Below are positions 16,790 to 25,668 of a stretch of DNA of 64,000 nt, piece after piece. Where the stretch lies: positions 463,144 through 527,143 of the forward strand of contig NZ_BOSE01000004.1 of the NCBI RefSeq assembly GCF_018403185.1, read 5' to 3'. This stretch comes from Paenibacillus montaniterrae. Lineage in GTDB: Bacteria > Bacillota > Bacilli > Paenibacillales > Paenibacillaceae. The notes under the pieces were generated by a model, which did no database searches, was not told the origin of the DNA, and was given only the letters and a program-made list of their open reading frames with translations. The position numbers and the translations under genes are program-made. Every line of letters begins with the position of its first letter. Within the stretch, counting starts at the first letter, position 1.

Positions 16790-18082
16790 CTATTGTCCTG
16801 AAGCAGCAATTTGATCTTTAATTTGCTGAGTCGTTTCATCTAGTACCTCTTGCGGGTTATCTCCCTGTACAATAAAGTCAATTGCACTATCCATGTTCCA
16901 TACTGCGCTCATCTCAGGGATATTCGGCATCGGCATCCCACTTTCGATTTGATCGACAAAGCCGCTGTACAGCTCATTGTCAATCGCTTGCTGCGCATCT
17001 GGCGAAGCCGGTATTTCGCCTGTTTTCGCATAGTACAAATTCGAGCTGTCCGCATTTGTCAAGTATAAAGCCAGCTCCTTGGCCCAAGTCGGATGCTCGG
17101 AGTAGGAGGAAATAAACCATGATTTCACACCAACAAAGGACGGTGCTGCTTTGCCATTGACCGTTGGAATCGACGCTGTACCCAGCTGATCGCCAAGCTT
17201 GTCGGCATAGTTTTTCATCGCCCACAGGCCGTTCATGACGATGCCTACCTTGCCTTCCAGGAACAGTGTATCCATAACATCAATCGTCATCGTAGCAGGT
17301 ATGCCTGTATCCTTGACGAATTGCGCATAGGCGGTCATCCCTTGCACCGCTCCTTCATTGTTCAAGCCAAGATCGGACGGATCATATTTGCCATCTGCTT
17401 CACCGAAAATGTAGCCGCCGTAATTCGTAATAAACGGAATGGAGTAGTAGAAATCCGGCACCATCAGAAATGCGTACTTATCATTGGCCGCATCTGTCAG
17501 CTCAGCGGACAAAGCCGCTACCTCCTCCAAGGAAGCGGGAAGCTGATCGACCAACGCTTTATTGTAATAGACCGCATACGTTTCTACAGAAATCGGGAAG
17601 CCGTACGTTTCTCCTTCATATTGCACAGCATTCAATGCCGCCTCGCTATACTGCGCCTGCTCTTGTTCACTTAATGCGACAGGATCAGCAAGCCCCTGCA
17701 CGACGATATCGCCCAGCCGATCCTGCGGCTGATAGAACAGATCCGGACCGTTGCCCGCCGGAGCTGCCAACGCCAGCTTCTGCACTTGCTCAGAGCCGCT
17801 TACAGGCACAATCTCTACTGTAATCCCTGTTGCTTGGGTATAGCCTTGCGCCAGCTGCTCTACGGCCGCCAGCTGATTTGGATCATCATTGGACCATACC
17901 ACCAGCTTATCCGGCTTCTCCGTTTCCGTTTTCCCTTGATTTTGACCTTCATTGTTCGCCGTGCCATTGCTATTTTCGCCGCTGCCAGCATTATTGCTGC
18001 CTGGCACTTCTCTATCGGGCGCGCAAGCCGTTAATGCTATCGCAACTACAACAGTCATCATCCACATCAATGTCTTTTTCAT
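16790..18082 (-). CDS. ganS: Galacto-oligosaccharide-binding lipoprotein GanS
   Basis: 430 aa. Lipoprotein signal with lipobox LTAC, then an Asn/Gly/Gln-rich linker and a MalE-type binding fold (KLVVWSNDDPNQ, GNGPDLFYQPQDRLGDI, YGFPISVETYAVYYNK, GKVGIVMNGLWAMKNY, VWNMDSAIDFIVQG). Captures extracellular galactan fragments released by GanB. First gene of the ganSPQ-GH53-araC unit, with its own promoter and operator at 18137-18162. Confidence 0.92.
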   Translation of the reverse strand: MKKTLMWMMTVVVAIALTACAPDREVPGSNNAGSGENSNGTANNEGQNQGKTETEKPDKLVVWSNDDPNQLAAVEQLAQGYTQATGITVEIVPVSGSEQVQKLALAAPAGNGPDLFYQPQDRLGDIVVQGLADPVALSEQEQAQYSEAALNAVQYEGETYGFPISVETYAVYYNKALVDQLPASLEEVAALSAELTDAANDKYAFLMVPDFYYSIPFITNYGGYIFGEADGKYDPSDLGLNNEGAVQGMTAYAQFVKDTGIPATMTIDVMDTLFLEGKVGIVMNGLWAMKNYADKLGDQLGTASIPTVNGKAAPSFVGVKSWFISSYSEHPTWAKELALYLTNADSSNLYYAKTGEIPASPDAQQAIDNELYSGFVDQIESGMPMPNIPEMSAVWNMDSAIDFIVQGDNPQEVLDETTQQIKDQIAASGQ

Positions 18083-18136
18083 TGCATTTCCCCCTCAATC
18101 TTCGTCTTATTCATGCTTGTTGTTGCTTCATTAAAA

Positions 18137-18162
18137 TTATAGAACGCTTTCAAAGCGGTTTA
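18137..18162 (-). promoter_or_regulatory. ganS promoter -10 with overlapping cre-like operator
   Basis: TATAAT (minus strand, 18137-18142) directly follows an inverted repeat AACGCTTTCAAAGCGGTT (18144-18161). Read on the minus strand the TTGAAAGCGTTCTAT segment fits the CcpA cre consensus WTGNAANCGNWNNCW at all but one position. The same arrangement recurs at ganB. Confidence 0.65.
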
Positions 18163-18208
18163 TATATAATAAAAGTTTGCTGCAAATATAATAATTTTAT
18201 TGCCATTG

Positions 18209-18261
18209 TAAAAAAACAGCCCTGGCGAATCGAAATGATTTCGATCTGCCAGGACTGTTGT
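18209..18261 (-). terminator. ganB terminator
   Basis: Extended hairpin: CTGGCA / TGCCAG-type outer arms and a perfect inner ATCGAAAT / ATTTCGAT. It is followed on the minus strand by TTTTTTT, immediately after the ganB stop, and separates ganB from ganS. Confidence 0.85.
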
Positions 18262-18273
18262 TGGTTTTTCGGA

Positions 18274-19911
18274 CTAGTTCGTTTTATATAGCTTTACTTG
18301 ATCCAGATTGATCCAGTTGTTAGCATTTGCGTTGGAATACACGCCAATTTCGATTTGCCCGTTCGTTACTTGAATATTGTCAATTTTAACCTTCACCCAT
18401 TTTGTAGCGCTAACTGGCAGATCGACATTGCGCTCTGCGCCTCCGTAGTTTTTCGCATATAGCTGCACCGTGTTCTGTCCGCCGCTGTTCAGCACCCATG
18501 CCGATAACGTATACGTTCCATTGCTCAAGCCGGAAAGCGTTTGATAAGTAGATGCTTCATAGGCTGCGTCGCTCCAATGAGTCAGCTTGTAGCTGCCAGT
18601 AATACCGTTTTCTTCAACTTTTATGGCATTATAGGAAGCAGTATTGGCTGCCCAGCGATTCCAGCCAGTTGGAGTGGTTGTCCAGCCATCCGCCTCAAAG
18701 CTGTGATTGGTCACCAGATTAGTCGGCATGCTTTCGCTAAACACCGAGACGGTAGACAGCACATTGCCGTCAAAATCGAACAGTGTTTGGTTGTCCCAAG
18801 GATTGGACAGCAGGCCTGTATCATTGTTGTACAGCTTGCCTGCCTCCGAGCCCCAATGCGCACCGTCAACTGGCAGCCAGGTCGGCTCCCACCAGAAAAT
18901 GCCGCGCCCGCGATTATTCGGCACATCTGCTACAATTTCCTTCAAATCACGCAAATACGCCGTTTGACCGGCAACTGTTGCCGGATACCCGCCAATGCTC
19001 TCTTCAGCCGTATAGAAGGAATTGCCCAGGCCATCGCCATCATCAAGCGTAAAGCCGTAAGCGGTTTCCACAATCATCACATCCTTGTCGTAACGGCTGC
19101 TAATCGCATTAAGATTATAAGCCAGTTCGCCCATCGTTCCATGCCAGAACGGATAATAGGTTAAGCCGATAATGTCATAATCCACATTTTCCGCTTCAAT
19201 CTTGTCAAACCACCATGTATACAAATTATTGTCGCCGCCATGATCAAGATGCAGCACAATTTCAACATCCTCATTGCTGGAAAGTGCAGCGTTAATGCCG
19301 TTAATCGCTGAGCTCATCAGCTCGCCAAGCTTGGTGAAATCATCGATGCCACCGCCAACCTTGCCATCGTCCCATAAAATGCCGCTGCTCGCTTCATTGC
19401 CGACCTGAACCATTTCTGGAAGCACACCTGCTGCTTTCATTTGCGAAATAACGCTATTCGTATAATTATAAACGGTTGTCAGCAATTGACTGTACGTTAA
19501 GCCTTGCCACGCTTTAGGCTTGTTCTGCTTGCCTGGATCAGCCCAAAAGTCGCTGAAGTGAAAATCAACCAGCACATCCATGCCAAGCGCCTTTGCTCGT
19601 TGGGCTAGTGAAATGGTAGTAGCCAAATCATTGGTTCCACCGCCGTAAGGATTGCCCGAGCTATCGTATGGATCAACCCACAGACGCAAGCGAACAGCAT
19701 TCATTCCGTAATCGCCTAAAATTTCCAAAGCATCCTTTTCAACCTGTTGATCGTAAAATTTGCCGCCGCGCTGCTCTACCTCTTGAAGCATGGAGACATC
19801 TCCACCCATAATAAAACTGCCGGCTGCTTTTGCTTCCTTTGCTGGAGTAATCATTGGTGTAAACAGTGCACAAACACAGGCTAAAGCAATTACTTTTAAC
19901 CATACACGCAT
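18274..19911 (-). CDS. ganB: Secreted GH53 endo-beta-1,4-galactanase with C-terminal carbohydrate-binding module
   Basis: 545 aa. Signal peptide to about residue 30 (ALACVCALFTPMITPAKEAKA), then a GH53 catalytic domain (about 32-395: FIMGGDVSMLQEVEQRGGKFYD, acid Glu in MVQVGNEASSG, nucleophile Glu in VMIVETAYGF). A jelly-roll module follows (about 398-545, NLVTNHSFEADGW to NANNWINLDQVKLY) resembling CBM61, the galactan-binding module seen on other GH53 enzymes. Cuts beta-1,4-galactan outside the cell and feeds GanSPQ. Start ATG with AAAGGAG 10 nt upstream. Monocistronic: own promoter and strong terminator. Confidence 0.94.
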   Translation of the reverse strand: MRVWLKVIALACVCALFTPMITPAKEAKAAGSFIMGGDVSMLQEVEQRGGKFYDQQVEKDALEILGDYGMNAVRLRLWVDPYDSSGNPYGGGTNDLATTISLAQRAKALGMDVLVDFHFSDFWADPGKQNKPKAWQGLTYSQLLTTVYNYTNSVISQMKAAGVLPEMVQVGNEASSGILWDDGKVGGGIDDFTKLGELMSSAINGINAALSSNEDVEIVLHLDHGGDNNLYTWWFDKIEAENVDYDIIGLTYYPFWHGTMGELAYNLNAISSRYDKDVMIVETAYGFTLDDGDGLGNSFYTAEESIGGYPATVAGQTAYLRDLKEIVADVPNNRGRGIFWWEPTWLPVDGAHWGSEAGKLYNNDTGLLSNPWDNQTLFDFDGNVLSTVSVFSESMPTNLVTNHSFEADGWTTTPTGWNRWAANTASYNAIKVEENGITGSYKLTHWSDAAYEASTYQTLSGLSNGTYTLSAWVLNSGGQNTVQLYAKNYGGAERNVDLPVSATKWVKVKIDNIQVTNGQIEIGVYSNANANNWINLDQVKLYKTN

Positions 19912-19954
19912 TACGATGCAACTCCTTTATAATTGGAATATTGTTACAATATCA

Positions 19955-19980
19955 ATTATAAAGCGGTTGCAAATGCGGTG
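19955..19980 (-). promoter_or_regulatory. ganB promoter -10 with overlapping cre-like operator
   Basis: TATAAT (minus strand, 19955-19960) directly follows CCGCATTTGCAACCGCTT. The TTGCAACCGCTTTAT segment fits the cre consensus at all but one position. Upstream of it the ATATAT(C/A)A stretch also matches the ganS region, so both promoters share one control architecture. Confidence 0.65.
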
Positions 19981-20032
19981 ATATATAATAAAAATCTTTC
20001 ATCGATATAAAAATTATACGACAAGCAATTGT

Positions 20033-20497
20033 TTATTCATCCGCAATCAGCTTTCGGTATACGCCATTTTCTCGCTCATAGGCGATGGCTTCACTTGTGT
20101 CGATCCCTTTAATTGCCCACAGCTTTGTCCCTTCAGCTAAAAAATTTGAAGAGTTGTCTGGCGTCTCCTCTGTTTCAGTACTGGATTGCGTAACGACCTC
20201 GCCGATTTCCTCCTCGACTTCAGCTTCGGAAATCGTTTCTTCTGTTAGACGATAAATGGTATTGTTCCACTTGACCGATTGAAAAGCAAACGAAGCATAC
20301 TTTTCAGTTATAGAATCATTGGCTTGATTGGAGTCTTCTTCTTGCGCTGTTTTGTCCTCCTGCTTGGCCTGCAAGCTGTTCATTAAAGGCCAGCCTTCAC
20401 CCCTCTTTGCTGCAGGCGCTTCCTGCGAGGAATTATTTTGTTGGTTAGAACAAGCGCAAAGCAAAAGAATAAGCAATACAATTAGCTTTACTTTCAT
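20033..20497 (-). CDS. Hypothetical lipoprotein
   Basis: 154 aa. Lipoprotein signal ending in LLCAC, then a Gln/Asn/Glu-rich, strongly acidic stretch and a compact C-terminal part (YASFAFQSVKWNNTIYRL, GTKLWAIKGIDTSEAIAYER). No family recognised. Start overlaps the stop of the upstream lipoprotein gene by ATGA, so the two are co-translated and probably act together. Confidence 0.75.
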   Translation of the reverse strand: MKVKLIVLLILLLCACSNQQNNSSQEAPAAKRGEGWPLMNSLQAKQEDKTAQEEDSNQANDSITEKYASFAFQSVKWNNTIYRLTEETISEAEVEEEIGEVVTQSSTETEETPDNSSNFLAEGTKLWAIKGIDTSEAIAYERENGVYRKLIADE

Positions 20498-21102
20498 ATC
20501 CCGTTCACCTTGCCCCTCTGCTCCAAAATATAAACCCCATCATCTTCGTTAATCGGTCTATATTTGCCGTCGCTGGACTTGTGCAAGAACAATTTAACCT
20601 CCTGCTGCTCCTTTAATAGTGTCGTACTTTCTGAAATCACCGTCACCTCACCGTCAAAGCCGCCCATTTGCGAAACGGTAATAATCTCGTTGGAGGCCAG
20701 ATCTCCTTTTAGCACATCCGCAATTTGCACATTGACCTCCGTTGTATATTCAACATATTTGCCTTTGGTAAAGGTACTGCCGACTTCTTCGACAACTGTG
20801 CCCTTTATGACTAAGTCCGCAGCTTCCATTAGTTCCTGCTCATTTTTATAAAAAACTGACCAGCCGGGAGACAAATAAACGACGACACTCTCATCGTGAT
20901 GTTCAGTGGACCGCTTACCAGCAGCAGTTGCTTGTGTGAAAGGAAATAGGCTGTTTCCAGCAAAAATGCTCGAGTTGGTGATAGAACTTGTATCTGTTGA
21001 TGCTGTGCTTAAACCAGTCGATATTGTGCTTAAATCATTTGGCCCACTATAGGAACAGGCGCTAAGCAGCAGTAGTGTAAATACCATTATTTTCAATTTC
21101 AT
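20494..21102 (-). CDS. Lipoprotein sharing the C-terminal domain of the neighbouring metalloprotease
   Basis: 202 aa. Lipoprotein signal with lipobox LSAC, a Ser/Thr-rich linker, then a domain (about 75-195) that aligns along its whole length with residues 210-335 of the metalloprotease at 21213-22271. Shared motifs include AADLVIKGTV, EVGSTFTKGKY, VQIADVLKGDL, ITVSQMGGFDGEV and YRPINEDDGVY. The pattern of strand, KG turn and conserved Gly resembles OB-fold netrin/TIMP-like domains, but this is only a resemblance. A role as partner or inhibitor of the protease is inference. Confidence 0.78.
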   Translation of the reverse strand: MKLKIMVFTLLLLSACSYSGPNDLSTISTGLSTASTDTSSITNSSIFAGNSLFPFTQATAAGKRSTEHHDESVVVYLSPGWSVFYKNEQELMEAADLVIKGTVVEEVGSTFTKGKYVEYTTEVNVQIADVLKGDLASNEIITVSQMGGFDGEVTVISESTTLLKEQQEVKLFLHKSSDGKYRPINEDDGVYILEQRGKVNGI

Positions 21103-21160
21103 CCACTGTTCACCTCATCTATCTTAACGAAATGCTAGCGTGGAAGGTTTTAAAATAGCA

Positions 21161-21199
21161 AAAAAAAGTATTCTCTCCAATTTGAGAGAATACTTTTTC
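21161..21199 (-). terminator. Terminator of the metalloprotease gene
   Basis: Perfect hairpin AAAGTATTCTCTC / GAGAGAATACTTT with A- and T-runs on both sides, 14 bp after the metalloprotease stop. Confidence 0.9.
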
Positions 21200-21212
21200 T
21201 ATAGTGAAGTCA

Positions 21213-22271
21213 TTAATTATGAGCATCAATCAGCTTTTTATTCAACGTCTTACCCGAGCCAAGGTTTGTATATGACCCTTGCTCCAGCAAATAGATGCCG
21301 TCATCCTCATTAATCGGTCTATACGTGCCATCGCTCGATTGACGCAAAAATAAAATTGCCTCCTGCTGCTCCTGCAAATGGGTGGAGTGCTTGGCAACAA
21401 CCTTTACATCGCCGTCAAAGCCTCCCATTTGCGAAACGGTAATTTGCTCGCCTGGTGCCTTTTCCCCTTTTAGAACATCTGCAATTTGCAGTTTAATTTC
21501 GGTATTGTAGTCCGTATAAATTCCTTTCGCAAAGGTGCTGCCAATTTCTTTGCTAACTTTCCCTTTTACGACGAGATCGGCTGCCTTCATTAAAGCTTGC
21601 TCATCCCCATAATAAACGGCCCATGATGGCTCGATATGAACAACTCTACTGCCTGCTGCCGCATCCGAATGCGAAAGCGGTGCAGCTGTTTTCGTTACGG
21701 GATAGAGGCTATTTACTACTGCAATATCCGAAGAGGACGGGGATAACGCCCTCGCTGGCGTCCCGTTGCTGTTAAATGTGTAAGGATGCATAATAGACGA
21801 GGTTTCTGCAACGGATGCATGCTGCAAGCCTAAGGAATGACCTAGCTCGTGGCCAGTCAGCCCCGCTAATATACTGCTTGTATATTTGGAATCCGAAGTG
21901 TAATGCTTGTTTAGATTAAGAACTGCTTTAACAATAAAGCCGTTATCCAGCGTACGGGTGCATAATCCATCCCAATCAACGTCAGACCGTGAAACATCTA
22001 ACGAATAGTAGTTGTAATTTGCGCCTGCAGCTCCTGTTGCGGTAGAAAGTTTAAAATTCGAATGATTTCTCCATTTGGCCGCGCCGTTCGACCAGTGCGT
22101 ATGCGAAGCGGAGCTTACAGTATACATCGTTTGTACTCTGCTTGCCCATTTGCCGGAGGTTGGCACTGCGGCCGTTGCAGATGCTTGTACCAGCAAGGAA
22201 ATCCCAAGCAAAACCGCAGCAGCACTAGCTATCAGCTTTGCCTTTGCCCTTTCGTTCTTTAAACCGACCAT
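21213..22271 (-). CDS. Secreted matrixin-like (M10) zinc metalloprotease with extra C-terminal domain
   Basis: 352 aa. Signal peptide (about 1-35, ending ASATAA). Catalytic domain about 40-190 with the metzincin zinc motif HELGHSLGLQHA and a Met-turn (SSIMHPYTF), which identifies a matrixin-type peptidase. The C-terminal domain (about 210-335) is the same as in the downstream lipoprotein at 20494-21102. There is no clear cysteine-switch propeptide. Start ATG with AAAGGGTGA upstream. Lies downstream of an FtsX-type exporter and another lipoprotein. Substrate unknown. Confidence 0.88.
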   Translation of the reverse strand: MVGLKNERAKAKLIASAAAVLLGISLLVQASATAAVPTSGKWASRVQTMYTVSSASHTHWSNGAAKWRNHSNFKLSTATGAAGANYNYYSLDVSRSDVDWDGLCTRTLDNGFIVKAVLNLNKHYTSDSKYTSSILAGLTGHELGHSLGLQHASVAETSSIMHPYTFNSNGTPARALSPSSSDIAVVNSLYPVTKTAAPLSHSDAAAGSRVVHIEPSWAVYYGDEQALMKAADLVVKGKVSKEIGSTFAKGIYTDYNTEIKLQIADVLKGEKAPGEQITVSQMGGFDGDVKVVAKHSTHLQEQQEAILFLRQSSDGTYRPINEDDGIYLLEQGSYTNLGSGKTLNKKLIDAHN

Positions 22272-22393
22272 ACAATCACCCTTTCTGTTAAGCGCGGGAC
22301 AGCATGATGATGTTAAGCCAAAATTCTGGAATAATATCCCTACTGGCTTAGACGAAAGGAAGCTTGCATAGGTTGCAGCAGCTTGCTACGAGA

Positions 22394-22765
22394 TTACTTT
22401 AGCAGCATAATTTGTGCAGCAATATAGCTGCGATGCTCGCGGCTCATTTTTTGCGGCTTATGGAACTGTATATGAATCGTATCCCCGACAGCAAAGCTGT
22501 CCATGTCCAGTCGCTGCCGTTCTTCATCAATTAGCTCTGTATCGTCTTCAATTAATACGGAGCACATATAGCCAATGCTGTTTTCATTCTTTTGTCTAGG
22601 CTCATATACCTCCGCAGGACAGTCAAAAATAAATTGGCTCTCTTCTATACTGCTAATGTTAGTAGTAAGCGAATCCAGCTTCTTAGGTTCTTGACTGCAA
22701 CCATTAAGCAGCACGCTTGCAAGCAGTAAGCCTGCGAATAGACTAACCGTTATCCTTCTACGCAT
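22394..22765 (-). CDS. Hypothetical lipoprotein
   Basis: 123 aa from the ATG at 22763-22765, with GGGGGA 5-6 nt upstream. Lipoprotein signal with lipobox LNGC. The mature part has two Cys (FDCPAEVY, GYMCSVLIEDD) and ends GDTIHIQFHKPQKMSREHRSYIAAQI; no family recognised. It follows the exporter permease by 28 bp and uses the same ribosome-site context (GGGGGATTCTATG) as the exporter ATPase gene. Confidence 0.75.
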   Translation of the reverse strand: MRRRITVSLFAGLLLASVLLNGCSQEPKKLDSLTTNISSIEESQFIFDCPAEVYEPRQKNENSIGYMCSVLIEDDTELIDEERQRLDMDSFAVGDTIHIQFHKPQKMSREHRSYIAAQIMLLK

Positions 22766-22793
22766 AGAATCCCCCGTTCTATATAGCCATACT

Positions 22794-24710
22794 TTATTTG
22801 TTATCATGATTCAGCTCAAGCAGAAGCTTTTTGCTGCCTAGACGAGCTGCAAACGGAATAAAAATGATATATGCCCCTACTAACAGCAGCACTGGAATGG
22901 TATAGATAAACGTATAATGAAAATGCAATGTAGTCTCAGGATCAATCAGGCTTAAAACAAATGTTAGCAGTACTCCGAGTATAATGCCAAAAATGATTCC
23001 CGAAATCAGATAGGTCGTCACTTGCGTAACTATGAAACCAACAACTCCCCGCTTCTTCAATGAAATTGCGCGCAGCACTGCAATTTCTTTACGTTTCGCA
23101 CGAATGTTATTAAATAGCGTTTGATATACAGCCAGCATAATGCTCAATAACATAGCTACCAAAATAACGATAAAAATCGTCCAGCGCTGTAAAAACATGT
23201 CTTTGTTGCGTACAAGCTCCTCTTGCAGCGTGCTAATGACTAGCTCAGGGTAGTAGCTTTTAAGCGTTTCGAGCTTATAGAGCGCAGCTTCATCAGGCTT
23301 AGCCTGAATAAATGCTTTGGAGAATTTCGCATCAGGCTGCGTCATTTTCATAATACTCCAGTCTAAATAAGCATCCCCGTAAGTAGGCATCTGCTCAACA
23401 ATCCCTTGCACTGTGACCTCCATTACAGGTATGGTTTGCTGGTACTCCTCTGAAAAAACGCCAAGCAGCAGCTGTTCTCCCCTACTAACTCCAAGCCTTT
23501 CAGCAGCATGTTCACTTAGTACGACGCCGTCGCTGGAATATGCCGTATCAGCAGGCAACAGGTCCAGATTTTCTAGCCGATTTAGCTGAACAAAAGCAGC
23601 ATCAAAGGAATAGCTACCTGTTTCTGTCATCATTTCCATATGCGATAATGTACTAACTGCAACAGCAGTTTGTTCACCTAATGTGCTATCAATTCTTTCT
23701 GTCAGCTCTGCTTGATCAAGCTTCGTATCCCAGCCTAGCTTGCTAGTTAGTATAATATCTGTAACAAACTGCGAGCGTATATAACGCTCCCCGTTTAAAT
23801 TGACGGAGTGCAGCAGCGTCGTACCAAACACGGTTATGATCATCAATGTACTAGTAATTAGCATGATGAACGTATTGCGCTTCACCTGTGGCAGCATATG
23901 CTTCACGCTCAAATAAGGCACAGTTCCGAACAAATGCTTCAGCTTGGGAAGCAGGCGCGTCAGCAGCGACGTAAAGTAGATTGGAAACAGCATATACAGC
24001 CCTGTTATTAGAAAAAGTGCTGCGGCCAATACAGTACCGGCTGCTGGATTGATGTACCCGCCGATAAAGGCAAGTAAAAGACTTAGAGCCACTAAGATAC
24101 GCCCTGCTATTTTTCTTCCTTTACCAAAGCTGAAGTTTAGTCGTTCATTGTGCTGCATAAATTTAAGCGGGAGTACATTTGAACAGCGGTAGGCTGGAGC
24201 AACCATAAATAGTTGAATAGCCAGCATACAGAGCAATGTAATAACGATCGCTTGCAAATGATGAAAGCTGCTGGTTGCAAGATCAGAGCCTAGTAAAGTC
24301 GCTAGGTATGGCTGAAAGAAATGAAAGCTAAGCCATGAGACGATAAAGCCGACAGTTCCGCCTGTTACATTTAATATCGCGCTTTGACGCCACACGATAT
24401 AAAATAACTGCTCAGAGGAAGCGCCTAACGCGCGCATAACCGCAAACTGGTGGTTGTTCCTGTAGATGTACATTTCAAAGTTGGCAATTATAACCATAGA
24501 TACAACGATTACGACTAAAATAGACAGCACGATAATAAATCCATTAAGGGCAAGCAAATCGCGCTTGGTTGCCTCATCAGTCTGTGCAGCAACACCAAAC
24601 ATCGTAACAATTAACGATACCGCCAATGCAATGCACAGAATGGAGGAAAGAACCATATACTTATTGCTTTTAAACAGCTTGAACGCCACATCTTTTATCG
24701 TTGTGATCAT
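22794..24710 (-). CDS. FtsX-type ABC exporter permease
   Basis: 638 aa. Hydrophobic segments cluster at about residues 17-300 and 520-625, with one large extracytoplasmic region between them. This topology and the FtsX-like motifs (FAVMRALGASSEQLFYIVWRQS, EIAVLRAISLKKRGVVGFIVTQV) resemble BceB/YtrF-type permeases. Forms an exporter or sensing complex with the ATPase encoded just upstream (ATGA overlap). No two-component genes accompany it, so an antimicrobial-peptide role is speculative. Confidence 0.88.
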   Translation of the reverse strand: MITTIKDVAFKLFKSNKYMVLSSILCIALAVSLIVTMFGVAAQTDEATKRDLLALNGFIIVLSILVVIVVSMVIIANFEMYIYRNNHQFAVMRALGASSEQLFYIVWRQSAILNVTGGTVGFIVSWLSFHFFQPYLATLLGSDLATSSFHHLQAIVITLLCMLAIQLFMVAPAYRCSNVLPLKFMQHNERLNFSFGKGRKIAGRILVALSLLLAFIGGYINPAAGTVLAAALFLITGLYMLFPIYFTSLLTRLLPKLKHLFGTVPYLSVKHMLPQVKRNTFIMLITSTLMIITVFGTTLLHSVNLNGERYIRSQFVTDIILTSKLGWDTKLDQAELTERIDSTLGEQTAVAVSTLSHMEMMTETGSYSFDAAFVQLNRLENLDLLPADTAYSSDGVVLSEHAAERLGVSRGEQLLLGVFSEEYQQTIPVMEVTVQGIVEQMPTYGDAYLDWSIMKMTQPDAKFSKAFIQAKPDEAALYKLETLKSYYPELVISTLQEELVRNKDMFLQRWTIFIVILVAMLLSIMLAVYQTLFNNIRAKRKEIAVLRAISLKKRGVVGFIVTQVTTYLISGIIFGIILGVLLTFVLSLIDPETTLHFHYTFIYTIPVLLLVGAYIIFIPFAARLGSKKLLLELNHDNK

Positions 24711-25468
24711 ACACCCGCTTCCTCCAGCATTGCTTTCGTTTTTGCTAGAATTCTATCAAGATCTCGCCCGTCCTGCGTGCATACATACTCGTCTACAGCT
24801 TGACCATCATGAAAAAAGAGCACTCGATCCGCCTGTGATGCAACATATGCATCATGCGTCACTACGATCATGCTTTGTCCTTTGCTCTGCTTCATATTTT
24901 TTATAATCACAAGGATATCTGTGCTAGTGTTGTAGTCCAAATTGCCTGTTGGCTCATCCGCCAGCAGTAGTGGGGGTGATGAGATCAACGCTCTGCCTAT
25001 AGCTACCCGCTGCTGCTGCCCCCCTGAAAGCTCTACAGGACGATGCTTTCTCCATTCTATCAATCCAAGCGCATCAATCATCCCGTTGACTTCCTTCTTA
25101 ATGATCGTCTCGTCCATATTTTTCAGCACGAGCGGCAACGCAATATTGTCCTCTACCGATAAGTCCTTAAGCAAATGGTACGATTGAAAAATAAAGCCTA
25201 CATTTTCACTACGATACTGAGTAGCCTTGGGCTCATCAAGCAGTTCTGTAACCTCTTGACCATTTAGTATAATATTGCCGCTATCTGGCGTATCCATCGC
25301 ACCTAGAATGTTTAGCAGCGTGCTTTTGCCTGAGCCGCTAGTTCCCATAATCGCCAACATTTCTCCCTTTTGCACATCAAATGAAACCTGTTTAAGCGCT
25401 TGGACCGAATGATTTAACATTTGATACGACTTGCAAAGTGCGCGAACCGATAAAACAAACTCTCTCAT
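24707..25468 (-). CDS. ABC exporter ATP-binding protein (MacB/LolD class)
   Basis: 253 aa from the ATG at 25466-25468, with GGGGGA upstream. Walker A GTSGSGKST, Q-loop FIFQSYHLLKDLSVEDN, signature LSGGQQQRVAIGRAL, Walker B LLLADEPTGNLD and H-loop VTHD. The ADEPTGNLD form is specific to the MacB/LolD/FtsE class, in agreement with the FtsX-type partner. Confidence 0.93.
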   Translation of the reverse strand: MREFVLSVRALCKSYQMLNHSVQALKQVSFDVQKGEMLAIMGTSGSGKSTLLNILGAMDTPDSGNIILNGQEVTELLDEPKATQYRSENVGFIFQSYHLLKDLSVEDNIALPLVLKNMDETIIKKEVNGMIDALGLIEWRKHRPVELSGGQQQRVAIGRALISSPPLLLADEPTGNLDYNTSTDILVIIKNMKQSKGQSMIVVTHDAYVASQADRVLFFHDGQAVDEYVCTQDGRDLDRILAKTKAMLEEAGV

Positions 25469-25668
25469 AGAATCCCCCACTCCCTACTCTCTCTTTTCTA
25501 TCGAACTATAATTACTGCTTTTTCCAAGAAGTGTAACTAATATAGCTGAATATTCTGAAATTTTCAACAGCTATTTCCAATTTTTTGAGCTATATATTGC
25601 TTCTATATATGGTAAATACATTCCATTTGTATTATACTGAGCCTAAAGATAGATTCGCATTGTGAAAT

